Part shown: piece by piece, positions 32,090 through 41,666 of the stretch
Numbering within the stretch: the first letter of the stretch is position 1
Layout: the number at the start of each line of letters is the position of its first letter
Notes under the pieces: generated by a model
What the model was told of the DNA's origin: nothing
The model's database searches: none
The model's input: the letters and a program-made list of their open reading frames with translations, nothing else
Program-made: the position numbers and the translations under genes
DNA from: UBA3103 sp002365855
GTDB lineage: Bacteria > Bacillota > Desulfotomaculia > Desulfotomaculales > Pelotomaculaceae
Assembly: GCA_030627625.1 (NCBI GenBank)
Contig: DAOURR010000012.1
Span: 1-42,336, forward strand
Direction of reading: 5' to 3'
Length of the DNA: 42,336 bases

Positions 32090-33589
32090 TCAGGGAATTA
32101 GGATGTTTCTGACCGCCCCGGCCATCTGGTCTTTGGAGGTGGCGCCACTGAAAAAAACCGGTTTTTTGTCCAGATTTTTCAGCCCGGGTGGTATTTCCAT
32201 GCCGCCGGCCGCCGCAAGGTCCTCGAGCAGTTTAAATTCATCCTTGTTTCTAACCGCTACTTCTCCCAGGATGGCCCTGGCCACACTATCATTGAATTTG
32301 AAGGGGCTCGCCGTAGAGGCCACGATGGTCTTGGCGCAGTCCCCGGTGGCAGCGGCATATTTTTCATGAACTTTTATGCCCACCGCGGTGTGGGGGTCAA
32401 CCACGTAGCCGTAGCGCCGGTGGGTAAGCCTGATGGTGTCAAGCGTCTCGCTGTCATCTGCGAAGTCCGACCAGAATAACTTGTGAATCAGTGTGCGGGT
32501 TCTTTCATCAACGCCGTATTTGCCTGCATTATTGAGTTCCCCCATCCAGCAGCTGATCCTGGCCGGATCTCGTCCGGAAAGATGGTAGAGCAGCCGCTCC
32601 AGGTTGCTGGAAATTAATATATCCATCGAAGGGGACAAGGTTTTTTTGAATACCCTGTTCCTGTCATAAACACCGGTCCGGATGAAATCGGTAAGGACAT
32701 TATTGGCGTTAGAAGCGCAGATCAGCCGGTTTAACGGGAGGCCCATTTCCCGGGCATAATAGGACGCCAGGATATTACCGAAGTTGCCGGTGGGAACAAC
32801 GAAGTTGATCTTTTCACCAGGGGTGATTTCACCTTTTGCCAGCAGGTCAAGGTAGGCGGAAAAGTAATATGCGACTTGGGGCACAAGCCTGCCCCAGTTG
32901 ATCGAATTGGCTGAGGATAAAACGTAGTTGGCCCTGTGAAGCTCCCGGTTGAATTCCGGGTCTCCGAAAATATTTTTAACCCCTGTCTGAGCATCGTCAA
33001 AGTTGCCCCTGACGGCAATGACGGCGACATTGTCGCCCTCCTGGGTAATCATCTGGAGCCTCTGGATCTCGCTCACACCCTGTTCAGGGTAAAATACAAT
33101 GATTTTTGTACCCGGGACGTTTTTAAACCCTTCCAGGGCAGCTTTGCCGGTATCGCCGGAAGTGGCAACCAGGATCACGATGGTGGATTTCTCCCCGGTT
33201 TTAACCGCCGCCCTGGTCAGCAGGTGCGGCAGAATCTGCAGGGCCATATCTTTGAAGGCGCAGGTAGGGCCGTGCCACAGCTCCAGGGTGCTCAGGAAAT
33301 CTCCCAGCTTTTTAACCGGAGCTATTTCGGGGGAGTCGAACTTTGAAGAGTTGTAGGCAAGTGAAACGCAGCTCTCTATTTCATTCTCCGTATAATCGGT
33401 AAGATATAATTTCAAAATCACAGCGGCTTTTTGCTGGTAGCTTAAGGCCGCCATTTCCTGAAGCAGTTCACCGGTTATAGATGGTATTTCACTCGGTACA
33501 AAAAGACCTCCGTCAGGCGATATTCCCATCTTGATCGCCTCTGCTGACGAAACCCTCCCGTACTTCCCTCTGGTGCTTTCGTAAAGCAT
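32090..33589 (-). CDS. thrC: Threonine synthase
   Basis: The 499-residue PLP enzyme makes threonine from phosphohomoserine, the last step of the pathway, in the cytoplasm. The N-terminus (YESTRGKYGRVSSAEAI) and the PLP lysine motif HGPTCAFKDMALQ near residue 105-117 match the longer thrC class found in proteobacteria and many Firmicutes. A glycine-rich ATSGDTGKAALEG loop near 141 binds the phosphate. CAGGAGGT precedes the ATG by about 8 bases. No other threonine gene is adjacent. Confidence 0.92.
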   Translation of the reverse strand: MLYESTRGKYGRVSSAEAIKMGISPDGGLFVPSEIPSITGELLQEMAALSYQQKAAVILKLYLTDYTENEIESCVSLAYNSSKFDSPEIAPVKKLGDFLSTLELWHGPTCAFKDMALQILPHLLTRAAVKTGEKSTIVILVATSGDTGKAALEGFKNVPGTKIIVFYPEQGVSEIQRLQMITQEGDNVAVIAVRGNFDDAQTGVKNIFGDPEFNRELHRANYVLSSANSINWGRLVPQVAYYFSAYLDLLAKGEITPGEKINFVVPTGNFGNILASYYAREMGLPLNRLICASNANNVLTDFIRTGVYDRNRVFKKTLSPSMDILISSNLERLLYHLSGRDPARISCWMGELNNAGKYGVDERTRTLIHKLFWSDFADDSETLDTIRLTHRRYGYVVDPHTAVGIKVHEKYAAATGDCAKTIVASTASPFKFNDSVARAILGEVAVRNKDEFKLLEDLAAAGGMEIPPGLKNLDKKPVFFSGATSKDQMAGAVRNILIP

Positions 33590-33731
33590 CGGTTAAGACC
33601 TCCTGACAGTTATCATAACATCAACATTAAACAATAAATTTTCCCGCGAGTAAAGAAAATATTATATTAAGTTAAGCAAAAACCGCTTTTATACGAATAA
33701 TCAGTGCTGTCAGGAGTAAAAAGCTTTTAGG

Positions 33732-35171
33732 CTAACGCCAGAATTTTGTGCTGATTACAACCAGTACGGTATAGATTTCCAGACGCCCTAGCAGCATGCA
33801 GAGGCTGAGAATGACTTTACCGGAGTAAGGCATGGCGCTGAAATTGGTCGCCGGGCCGACCAATCCCAGTCCGGGTCCAATGTTTCCCAGCGTGGCGGCT
33901 ACGGCAGACAACGAACTAACTATGTCATAACCGAGGAAGGAGATGTAGGCTGTTACTGCAGCCAGAATAAAAATATATAAAAAGAAGAAGGTTTGTACGT
34001 TTTCAACTACAATCTCCGGCACCACATCTTTGCCGAGCCTGACCGGAACCACCGCCTGCGGGTGAAGCAGGCGCACCAGCTGCCGTGAGGCAGTTTTGAA
34101 GAGAATCAGAAACCGGATGTTTTTTATGGCGCCGCCGGTGGAGCCGGCGCACCCTCCAACGAACATCAGGGCCAGAAGAATGAATTTACTGAACTCCGGC
34201 CAGCTGTTGAAATCTGCGGTGGCGTAGCCGGTTGTGGTTATAATGGATGATACGGTGAAGAGAGATGCCCGAAAGGCCTCACCGGGCTGGTAGCCGAGAG
34301 TATTGATCAGGTTTCCCCCGATCAATAGCACACTGACAATAATTAGGCCCAGGTACAGCTTAATCTCGTGATCGCGCCAGTAACTCTTTAAATTGCCGCG
34401 CAGCGCGTTGTAATGCAGGGCAAAGTTCACCCCGCAGATGATCATAAAGAATACGATTATTAATTCAATGGCGAGGCTGTCGTAAGCGCCCACGCTCATG
34501 TTTTTACTGGAAAATCCCCCGGTGGCCACCGTGCCGAAGGTGTGGATAAAAGAATCGAACAAAGGCACGCCGGCTATGCACAGCAGAATTATCTCAGCTC
34601 CGGTAATGATCAGGTATAGTTTGTAAAGCTGCCTGGAGGTCTGGAGAATACGCGGCAGCACCTTGCCCTTGGTCGGGCCGGGCACCTCGGCCCTGTATAG
34701 CTGCATTCCGGCCACTTTCAGGGATGGAATCAAGGCCAGGATCAGGACAATGGTTCCCATGCCGCCCAGCCAGTGGGTGAGGCTTCGCCAGAACAATATG
34801 CCGTGGGAGAGGGCTTCAATATTATCAATGACCGAGGCCCCCGTCGTGGTGAAACCGGACATGGTTTCAAAAAATGCGTCCACAAAGCAGGGCAGGGCAC
34901 CTGAAAACATAAAGGGAAGACTGCCGAACAGGGCAGTTAAAAGCCAGCTCAGAGTAGCGATAGCAAAGCCTTCCCGGTAACCCACGTCCTTAGAATTAAC
35001 GGGAGTCATCGCCAGGGCAAATCCTACAGGGCTGACAATCATCAGGCTGTATAAAAAGGCCTGTAGATCATTTTCACCGTAGTAAAGGGAGATAAAAAGA
35101 CAAGGAGTTATTGCGGCAGCTTCAAATAGGAGGACCAGTCCAAGTGTTTTAAATATAAGGTTCCTGTTCAA
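33732..35171 (-). CDS. trkH: Potassium uptake protein TrkH
   Basis: The 479-residue protein has the four pseudo-repeated P-loop units of the Trk/Ktr/HKT family; filter-like segments TTTGASV, GTVATGGFSS, TTTGYAT and TLGNIGPGLG are visible with their glycines. It forms the potassium pathway through the membrane. The start is TTG 35171, inside the trkA gene end, so the two genes overlap by 23 bases and are translationally coupled. The overlap order is trkA then trkH. Confidence 0.92.
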   Translation of the reverse strand: MNRNLIFKTLGLVLLFEAAAITPCLFISLYYGENDLQAFLYSLMIVSPVGFALAMTPVNSKDVGYREGFAIATLSWLLTALFGSLPFMFSGALPCFVDAFFETMSGFTTTGASVIDNIEALSHGILFWRSLTHWLGGMGTIVLILALIPSLKVAGMQLYRAEVPGPTKGKVLPRILQTSRQLYKLYLIITGAEIILLCIAGVPLFDSFIHTFGTVATGGFSSKNMSVGAYDSLAIELIIVFFMIICGVNFALHYNALRGNLKSYWRDHEIKLYLGLIIVSVLLIGGNLINTLGYQPGEAFRASLFTVSSIITTTGYATADFNSWPEFSKFILLALMFVGGCAGSTGGAIKNIRFLILFKTASRQLVRLLHPQAVVPVRLGKDVVPEIVVENVQTFFFLYIFILAAVTAYISFLGYDIVSSLSAVAATLGNIGPGLGLVGPATNFSAMPYSGKVILSLCMLLGRLEIYTVLVVISTKFWR

Positions 35172-36522
35172 ATTTATATCCCCCGACTACGTTAAATAGG
35201 GACTCGATAACGTGAATATGCTGACCCAGGGAGAATATTACCAGCCGGTCGCCTTCCATGATTACATCTTTGCCTTCAGGTACAATGGTCTTGTCTTCGC
35301 GCAAAATGGTGCCGACAATAACTCCTTTGGGCAGCCCCGCGCGGGACAGGGGCTTTCCGGTTACTTTTGTGCCCGGCTGTACGATCAGCTCAAAAACCTC
35401 TGCCAGCCCGTTCAGTAGGAGGCACAGGGTCAAAAGCTTGCCCCCCCTGATAAACCTTAGGATTTCACTAATGATGATCAACCTGGGACTGATGGCCGCG
35501 TCTACTCCAAGGCGTTCCACCAGGGGGGCGAAGCTAGGCCTGCTGACCTTGGCAACTACACGCTTTGCGCCGATCTGCTTGGCCAGGAGGGACAGAAGCA
35601 AATTTTCCTCATCGATACCTGTAACAGCCACAAAGCCGTCGGTATCTTTTACCCCCTCCCGTTTGAGCAGGTCAACGTCGGAGCCGTCACCCTGCAGCAC
35701 AAGGGCATCCGGCAGAAGCTCCGCCAGGTCCTGGCACCTATCCCTGTTTTGTTCGATAATTTTTACTTTCATGCCCATGGTGCAAAGTTTGTCAGCCAGA
35801 TAATAACCGATCCTGCCGCCTCCCAGGATCATTACTTTCTGCATTTTCTGTTTCTTTTTCTTTATTTTTGAGCAAATTTTGCTGATGCTTTCCGAAAGCC
35901 CCAGGATATAAATAGTGTCGCCGGATAGTATCGTATCTTTCCCTCCTGGGATGACCATTTGGCCCATGCGGGATATTGCCACCACCAGGGAGGATGGAGG
36001 CATTTCAATATCGCTCAACTTTCTACCGGCAAAGTCCTTCATGTTTTCTTCAACAACAATATCGGCCAGCTGAACCCTGCCGTTGGCAAAAGGCTCGGTA
36101 TGCACCGGCATGGATACGGTTAGCAGGCGGTTAATTTCCATAGCCGCGGCATATTCCGGGTTGATCACCAGGTCTACTCCCAGATCTTCCTTTGAAATGA
36201 CCAGCTCACGGGCGTATTCCGGGTCCCTGATCCGGGCAATGGTCTTCGGAATGCCCAGTTTCTTGGCGGTCATGCAGGCAATCATGTTGACTTCGTCACT
36301 GTTGGTCACTGCAGCCAGCAAATCACTGCCGGCCACTTCCGGAGATCTCAAAATATGGGCGCTCGAACCGTTTCCTTTCAGGCACAGCACATCCAAATGC
36401 TCCTGAATGCCGGTAAGCTTGCTTTCTATCTTGTCAATTACAACAATATCATGGCCCTCATCACAAAGGCGCCTGGTTATTTCCAGACCGACTTTCCCCG
36501 CTCCGACAACGGTTATTTTCAT
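35149..36522 (-). CDS. trkA: Trk system potassium uptake protein TrkA
   Basis: The 457-residue cytoplasmic protein has two RCK units. The first Rossmann domain begins MKITVVGAGKVGLEITRRL and the second begins MILGGGRIGYYLADKL near residue 232. Each is followed by a TrkA-C ligand domain. It gates TrkH in response to nucleotides. The full two-unit form fits the TrkH type rather than the short KtrA/KtrC form. Confidence 0.92.
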   Translation of the reverse strand: MKITVVGAGKVGLEITRRLCDEGHDIVVIDKIESKLTGIQEHLDVLCLKGNGSSAHILRSPEVAGSDLLAAVTNSDEVNMIACMTAKKLGIPKTIARIRDPEYARELVISKEDLGVDLVINPEYAAAMEINRLLTVSMPVHTEPFANGRVQLADIVVEENMKDFAGRKLSDIEMPPSSLVVAISRMGQMVIPGGKDTILSGDTIYILGLSESISKICSKIKKKKQKMQKVMILGGGRIGYYLADKLCTMGMKVKIIEQNRDRCQDLAELLPDALVLQGDGSDVDLLKREGVKDTDGFVAVTGIDEENLLLSLLAKQIGAKRVVAKVSRPSFAPLVERLGVDAAISPRLIIISEILRFIRGGKLLTLCLLLNGLAEVFELIVQPGTKVTGKPLSRAGLPKGVIVGTILREDKTIVPEGKDVIMEGDRLVIFSLGQHIHVIESLFNVVGGYKFEQEPYI

Positions 36523-36681
36523 CCAGCCGCACCCACGTTTCTTTTCAATTCAATCTGCATTATCTCTTTTTACTCCTTTATTTCGAAAAAATCAATAGAT
36601 TTTTATTTTATCAACTAACAGGTAAGAATTTCCCTAGAATTGGGAAAAACTATAGTAAAAAGACTTGGAGGAACACTATAA

Positions 36682-37734
36682 ATGAGCAAATTTAAAGTGC
36701 GGAGGCTGCTTAAATTTAAAGCCGGTGATTTCAGGCACGGCTTTATTAACTGGCAGGAACGGCGCAGGCGCGGGACCTCACTGCGCTATTTCCTGCGCAA
36801 GCCCAGGGAAGACAGCAGAACCACCTTTGGTAAAAGGATCGACACCCTGGGAGGACTTATGCTGGTTTGGCTGGCCAGTTTTATACTTCTGGCTAATTTT
36901 ACCGGGCGACCCGCAGTCGCGCTGGTGTTGTCAGTGCCGCTGCTGGCAGCCGAAGCCCTGCTGCTGAAGAAAATTTTTGCGCTTTTGGAACTAAGGAAGC
37001 AGGAACAGAGGAAGTTCTGGACGGCGGGACAAAAGTTTATGGAAGGTATATCAAAAAAATCACAGGCTGAGTTTTTGACATATGTGAGGGAGATCCTGGC
37101 CGGCCTGACTGGTTTTCAGGCGGCATCTCAAACGACAGCTAAAAAGGCTAAAACCAGGAATGAGCAGGGCGCTGACCTGGAACTGACTTACAATGGCACC
37201 CCCGTGGTGGTTCGCTGTTCTCTGCTGGAAGCGGACAAAAAGGTTGCGTCTGAAGAAGTTCGTTCTTTTGCAGGCACCCTGAGCCTGGGAAACTTTAAAA
37301 ATGGTATTTACGTAACCTCCAGTAATTTTGAGAACGGAGTTCTGTCCGTGGTAAGGAAGGCCTCGCGCAGGGGAATCAGGATTAGACTGGTAAATCGCTA
37401 CAGGTTGATGGACCTGGCCAGGCAGGCCGGGTGCAGCGCCTTCCGGGAAAAAGAGGACAGCCCCGCGGCACTTTCCTCGGGGGTTGGCAGAAAACGGTTA
37501 GACTCAGTAATGGCCTTTTTAGATTCGGCGTTCGGCTCCAGGAAAAAAGCGAGAAATTATTTTCTTTACGGGCTGCTGCTGTACGGCGGGTATTTCCTGT
37601 TAAAAGGCTCCGTATTGAGCATTGTTTATCTTTTGTTTGCCTCGCTTAACTTTCTAATGGGCGCCGGGTCTTTGTACTTCGGCAGGTCCCTGGAAGAAAT
37701 GGACCCCCTGGAGGGGTTGGAGGCCGAAAATTAA
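36682..37734 (+). CDS. Membrane-anchored Mrr-like restriction endonuclease-fold protein, probably inactive
   Basis: The 350-residue protein has two hydrophobic segments near residues 55-95, a soluble domain at about 125-255, and two more hydrophobic segments near 290-335. The soluble part resembles the Mrr-type fold (GADLELTYNGTPVVVRC and LGNFKNGIYVTSSNFENGV, then RLVNRYRLMDLA). In active members the strand carries QCK; here it reads RCS, so the catalytic lysine is missing. GGAGG precedes ATG 36682. A DNA-cleaving role is therefore unlikely; sensing or scaffolding is possible. Confidence 0.72.
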   Translation: MSKFKVRRLLKFKAGDFRHGFINWQERRRRGTSLRYFLRKPREDSRTTFGKRIDTLGGLMLVWLASFILLANFTGRPAVALVLSVPLLAAEALLLKKIFALLELRKQEQRKFWTAGQKFMEGISKKSQAEFLTYVREILAGLTGFQAASQTTAKKAKTRNEQGADLELTYNGTPVVVRCSLLEADKKVASEEVRSFAGTLSLGNFKNGIYVTSSNFENGVLSVVRKASRRGIRIRLVNRYRLMDLARQAGCSAFREKEDSPAALSSGVGRKRLDSVMAFLDSAFGSRKKARNYFLYGLLLYGGYFLLKGSVLSIVYLLFASLNFLMGAGSLYFGRSLEEMDPLEGLEAEN

Positions 37735-37755
37735 GCCTTTCGGTTGCATTATATT

Positions 37756-38589
37756 TCACCAGGCTGCTGGGGTATTTTCATCAGCGCCGGCTAGGGTGTA
37801 GCCCCTGTCCAGCAAAAACTCTATGACCTCAGGAAGGGCGGCGACTCCGCTTTCCCGGCTTCTGATATAGTTGTGCACAGCTGTTCCCGGCTTATCTGTG
37901 CCGAGGTTAATCTCAGTTCCGTCATGAATAAGGATTATTGGTGATTTTTCCATCTTTTCTACCGCGATGACACCGTTTTTAATATTGTCAATAATCTGCT
38001 GGGAGCTGATGCCATTGGGGTCGGAATCAGCACTGCTTACATTCCAGCCAAGATGTTTATAACCGTGACTGTCCAGAACACCGTTAAAACTTGAGGTAAG
38101 CCTGGAGGCCCCGCCGGGCGCCCGGAACATTTTAACCTCGCTCCCCGTAATTGCTGAAATTGATTTGTTGCCCCTGTCCAGGTCCTCCAGAAATGCCTCC
38201 GGACTGGCATAGATCTTTTTGTAATCGTGACTGAAAGTGTGGTTGGCGATGCTGTGGCCTTCATCCAATATTCTTCTAAACACTTCGGGGTTTCTTTCAA
38301 TATTGCTTCCGACAACCACAAACGTTGCTTTGGCATTATATTTTTTTAATATATCCAGGTATATTCCGGTGAAGTGGGAATTCGGCCCGTCATCGATAGT
38401 AAGGTAGGCATTTTTGACCGGACCCGCTGGAACCGTGAGCGCCTGCGCAGGTTCTGCTTCTGAGACCACGTCCGTGCTGGCCTGTTCCAAGTCTGGTGTG
38501 TGGGAATATGCTGTTACCAGGGAAGCCCCGCTGCAGCCGGTGAAAAGGATGAGAACCAGCGCAAAAAGAAGCAGATGCTTGCATGTCAT
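37756..38589 (-). CDS. NodB-type polysaccharide deacetylase, lipoprotein
   Basis: The 277-residue protein begins with a signal and lipobox (FTGC, C19), followed by a low-complexity linker and a NodB homology domain. The motifs are LTIDDGP near 62-68, HTFSH near 116-120, RAPGG near 156-160 and a WNVSSAD segment near 183. It would deacetylate N-acetylated sugars of peptidoglycan or another polymer on the outside of the membrane. GAAAGGG precedes ATG 38589, and a good promoter lies about 80-110 bases upstream. Confidence 0.9.
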   Translation of the reverse strand: MTCKHLLLFALVLILFTGCSGASLVTAYSHTPDLEQASTDVVSEAEPAQALTVPAGPVKNAYLTIDDGPNSHFTGIYLDILKKYNAKATFVVVGSNIERNPEVFRRILDEGHSIANHTFSHDYKKIYASPEAFLEDLDRGNKSISAITGSEVKMFRAPGGASRLTSSFNGVLDSHGYKHLGWNVSSADSDPNGISSQQIIDNIKNGVIAVEKMEKSPIILIHDGTEINLGTDKPGTAVHNYIRSRESGVAALPEVIEFLLDRGYTLAGADENTPAAW

Positions 38590-38669
38590 CGATTAAACCC
38601 TTTCAATGGTGTATTTCCGGCCGGGCAATCTTAAATCAGAGGAAACGAGCTTTTTCGACATCCAAATAC

Positions 38670-38698
38670 AATATACTATTTATTGGATTAAATATCAA
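38670..38698 (-). promoter_or_regulatory. Sigma-A-like promoter for the deacetylase gene
   Basis: On the minus strand TTGATA (38698-38693) and TATATT (38675-38670) are 17 bases apart. Each hexamer differs from consensus by one base. Confidence 0.6.
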
Positions 38699-38828
38699 CT
38701 AGTTAATTAAAAGGTATTTTATTACAGAGGGAGGGATATTTGGCAGACAACAAATACTCCTGTCTTTTCACAAAAAGTACTGAATTTTCTATTTTTTGCA
38801 TAAAATATCTGGCGGGAGGTAAAAAACT

Positions 38829-39068
38829 ATGCCCATCAAAAACAGAGTCAGGTACTGGAGGATGCAAATGGGCATCCATGATCTTATAAAATTTGCAGAG
38901 ATTGTTAATTGCTCCACCTGGTTGCTGGAAAGGTGGGAAGAACAAAAAACGCAGCCGACACTGGAGTCGCTGTGCAAGTTAAGAGAAAGGTTGAAGCCTT
39001 TTCTCCCCGGGCTTACACTTGATGACCTGGTTGACTATTTCCCTGAGGAACAAGACCTGGACAGCTGA
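38829..39068 (+). CDS. Small XRE-type helix-turn-helix protein
   Basis: The 79-residue protein has a helix-turn-helix like that of the XRE/Cro family, IHDLIKFAEIVNCSTWLLER followed by a WEEQKTQPTLESLCKLRERL helix. A short acidic tail follows. GGGAGGT precedes ATG 38829. No toxin or phage gene is next to it. It is probably a DNA-binding regulator; its target is unknown. Confidence 0.8.
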   Translation: MPIKNRVRYWRMQMGIHDLIKFAEIVNCSTWLLERWEEQKTQPTLESLCKLRERLKPFLPGLTLDDLVDYFPEEQDLDS

Positions 39069-39239
39069 GATAATCAATAAATTACGATAAATTTCCCTCT
39101 GCCCCCTTCAAGCCTGTTTTATTGGATTTGAGGAGGGTTATTTTTCGTTCTTTACAGCCCGGACTTGCCTTTGCCGGCGGCGCCGATTATGATAATATAA
39201 AATGTGGCAAAAAAGGAAAAACAACAAGGAAGAACTCAT

Positions 39240-39998
39240 ATGGCAAAGGATTACCACAAGTGGTTTTTAGGCCGGGTTAAAAAGGCCATCAAGGATTTCG
39301 GCATGATTGAAGACGGTGACCGCGTGGCGGTGGGGCTATCCGGAGGAAAAGACAGCACCTCGCTGCTGCACGCGCTGCGCCTTATTTCCCGCTCTGCGCC
39401 TGTTAAATTTGAGTTGGAAGCAGTTTTTATTGATTTGGGCTGGCCTGTGGATATATCGTTGCTGGAAAGCTTCTGCCGTGACAGGGGGGTGCCCTTCCAT
39501 GTGGTTAAGACTGATATTGCTGAAATTGTATTCGAAGTCAGGAAGGGGGAAAACCCCTGCGCTCTCTGCGCTCACCTGCGGCGCGGCGCTTTCCACGGCA
39601 AAGCTCTGGAGCAGGGGTGCAGCAGGGTAGCCCTGGGGCATCACCTGGATGATGCGATTGAAACGTTTTTGATGAGTTTGTCTTATACCGGACAGCTGCG
39701 CACCTTTTCCCCCTGCACTTTTTTGGACCGCAGCGGGCTTACCATGATCAGGCCGCTTGTCTATCTCCCGTCTGAGGATGTGCGCGCCTGGGCCGAGATG
39801 GAGAAACTGTTGACCATGACCAACCCCTGCCCGGCCGCAGGCCGTACCAAGAGGGATCAGGCCAGGGAAATACTGTCCTATTTGACGCAACAGTTTCCTG
39901 ACTTTAAATCCCGGTTTCTCAATGCGTTGATGACCTTTGACCGGCGAAACCTCTGGCCTGTTCCCGGCTGTAAAAATGCAGTAAAGGATGATATTTGA
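39240..39998 (+). CDS. TtcA-family PP-loop protein (tRNA thiolation-type)
   Basis: The 252-residue protein has the ATP pyrophosphatase loop SGGKDS near residues 34-39 and the CxxC pair PCALCAHLRRG near 106-116, then GHHLDDAIETF near 134. This is the pattern of TtcA, which thiolates cytidine 32 of tRNA with an Fe-S cluster. Related members have other roles, so the substrate is not assured. ATG 39240 is chosen because AGGAAG lies upstream; GTG 39204 would add 12 basic residues. Confidence 0.85.
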   Translation: MAKDYHKWFLGRVKKAIKDFGMIEDGDRVAVGLSGGKDSTSLLHALRLISRSAPVKFELEAVFIDLGWPVDISLLESFCRDRGVPFHVVKTDIAEIVFEVRKGENPCALCAHLRRGAFHGKALEQGCSRVALGHHLDDAIETFLMSLSYTGQLRTFSPCTFLDRSGLTMIRPLVYLPSEDVRAWAEMEKLLTMTNPCPAAGRTKRDQAREILSYLTQQFPDFKSRFLNALMTFDRRNLWPVPGCKNAVKDDI

Positions 39999-40027
39999 GG
40001 TAATAAGAAAGCGGGGTAGAATCTGAG

Positions 40028-40774
40028 ATGTTGTACGAAGATAAAATTAGTGCGCTGGCCAAACTCTTAAAGAATTCAGCCCGCACTTACGCCCTGACGG
40101 GCGCAGGAATAAGCACCGAAAGCGGAATACCTGACTTCCGCAGCCCTGGAAGCGGTCTCTGGACGAAATATGACCCGATAAAGACAGCTTCCGTTTCCGC
40201 CCTGGTACGTGACCCGGCCGCTTTTTATAAAATCAATCTGGACCGCTGGACCCGTTACTCAGGCGCTGAGCCTAACGATGCCCACTTAGCGCTGGCCCGC
40301 CTGGAGCGGGAAGGGCGCCTGGCTGGCATAGTGACGCAGAACATTGACGGCTTGCACCTGAAGGCCGGGTCGAAAAGAGTCTGGGAGGTCCACGGGCACC
40401 TGCGCACCTGCCGCTGCATGGAATGCGACAGGAGTTTTCCGTTTGATTTTCTCGTTGACCAGTTTAACTCAGGGAAAAACCCGCCCCGCTGCTGCGAGTG
40501 CAGGGGTGTGTTACGGTTGGACGTGGTGCTGTTTGAAGATCCCATGGGAGAGGACTTCTTTTTCGCATCGCGGGCGCTGGACGGGTGTCAGGTGCTCCTT
40601 GTAATCGGCAGCAGCCTTCAGGTATACCCTGTCGCCTCGCTGCCGGAGAGGGCCAGGCAGCTGGCTATAATTAACAATGATCCGACCCCCTGGGATGACC
40701 GGGCCGCTGTTGTTATCAATGACATGGCCGGGAAGGTCCTCAGAGATACCCTTTCAGTTATGGAGAGTCTATAA
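40028..40774 (+). CDS. Sirtuin (Sir2/CobB type NAD-dependent protein deacylase)
   Basis: The 248-residue protein has the NAD-binding GAGISTESGIPDFRS near residues 25-39, TQNIDGLH near 100-107, and the catalytic histidine in VHGHL near 118-122. The zinc site is CRCMEC and CCEC near 125-160, and GSSLQVYPVASLP is near 195. It removes acyl groups from lysines and yields O-acyl-ADP-ribose. It lies 29 bases after the PP-loop gene. It could be the partner of AcuA (29.3 kb), but this is only a guess. Confidence 0.92.
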   Translation: MLYEDKISALAKLLKNSARTYALTGAGISTESGIPDFRSPGSGLWTKYDPIKTASVSALVRDPAAFYKINLDRWTRYSGAEPNDAHLALARLEREGRLAGIVTQNIDGLHLKAGSKRVWEVHGHLRTCRCMECDRSFPFDFLVDQFNSGKNPPRCCECRGVLRLDVVLFEDPMGEDFFFASRALDGCQVLLVIGSSLQVYPVASLPERARQLAIINNDPTPWDDRAAVVINDMAGKVLRDTLSVMESL

Positions 40775-40925
40775 TAACCGCTGGGAATATTGACCTTATT
40801 TAAGAGTCTGCAAATCGGGGAGAATAAAAAAAGTTATCCCTGGCAGACGGATTGGGAAGATAAAAATGAATATAATGTAATAAGCTGTTGCTTTATTAAA
40901 TGTAACTTGAGGGGGGGAACAACCC

Positions 40926-41594
40926 ACGATACCATTAAAGGATAATATTCCTTCCAACACCTTTCCTATTGTAAATATTCTGTTGATCTTGGTAAACATT
41001 GTAGCCTTCACTTATGAGCTGTCCATGGGAAGGCATCTGGACGCTTTCATTTACACCCACGCGGTCGTCCCCTCACAGCTGGTGGAGGCGGGCCTGACCA
41101 TGGAACAGGTTACCCGTCTTACCACGACCATGTTTTTGCACGGCGGGTGGTTTCACCTGTTGAGCAATATGCTTTACCTCTGGATCTTCGGGGACAATGT
41201 GGAAGACCGCATGGGTCATTTCAAATACCTGATCTTCTACCTGCTGACCGGGTATCTTGCCACCCTTGCACACGTTGTTTACGCCCCCCTTTCCAATGTT
41301 CCGCTGGTCGGGGCAAGCGGCGCGATTGCCGGGGTTTTAGGCGCCTACCTGATTTTATTCCCGCGGGCCCGGGTGCTGACGCTGGTATTTTTCTTTATCA
41401 TCATTCAGGTGATACCCATTCCTGCGGTAATTTTCCTGGGCATTTGGTTTGCACTGCAGATCTTGAGCGGCACTGCCGGCCTGAGCGAGCAGGCTGCACA
41501 AAGTGTGGCCTTTTGGGCCCATATTGGTGGTTTTATAGCGGGGATGCTCCTGGTAAAATTTTTTGCCGGCCGGAAAGAAGCAGTTAAATATTGA
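40926..41594 (+). CDS. Rhomboid family intramembrane serine protease, non-ATG start
   Basis: The protein of about 222 residues has six membrane segments with the catalytic serine in GASGAIAGVLG and the histidine in AHIGGF. Rhomboids cut within membrane segments of other proteins. The family opening (MIPLKD and a long first helix) is present only if translation begins at ACG 40926, 8 bases after GAGGGGGG. No ATG, GTG or TTG exists in frame between the stop at 40908 and TTG 40983, and starting there would remove the first segment. The ATA at 40929 is another non-standard option. Confidence 0.85.
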   Translation, partial: TIPLKDNIPSNTFPIVNILLILVNIVAFTYELSMGRHLDAFIYTHAVVPSQLVEAGLTMEQVTRLTTTMFLHGGWFHLLSNMLYLWIFGDNVEDRMGHFKYLIFYLLTGYLATLAHVVYAPLSNVPLVGASGAIAGVLGAYLILFPRARVLTLVFFFIIIQVIPIPAVIFLGIWFALQILSGTAGLSEQAAQSVAFWAHIGGFIAGMLLVKFFAGRKEAVKY

Positions 41595-41666
41595 CAACCT
41601 TGAATATGAAGGATCGCCTCTGTTAATGTCGAATTTTCACTAAATCAGGCAGAGGTGATAACGAAT

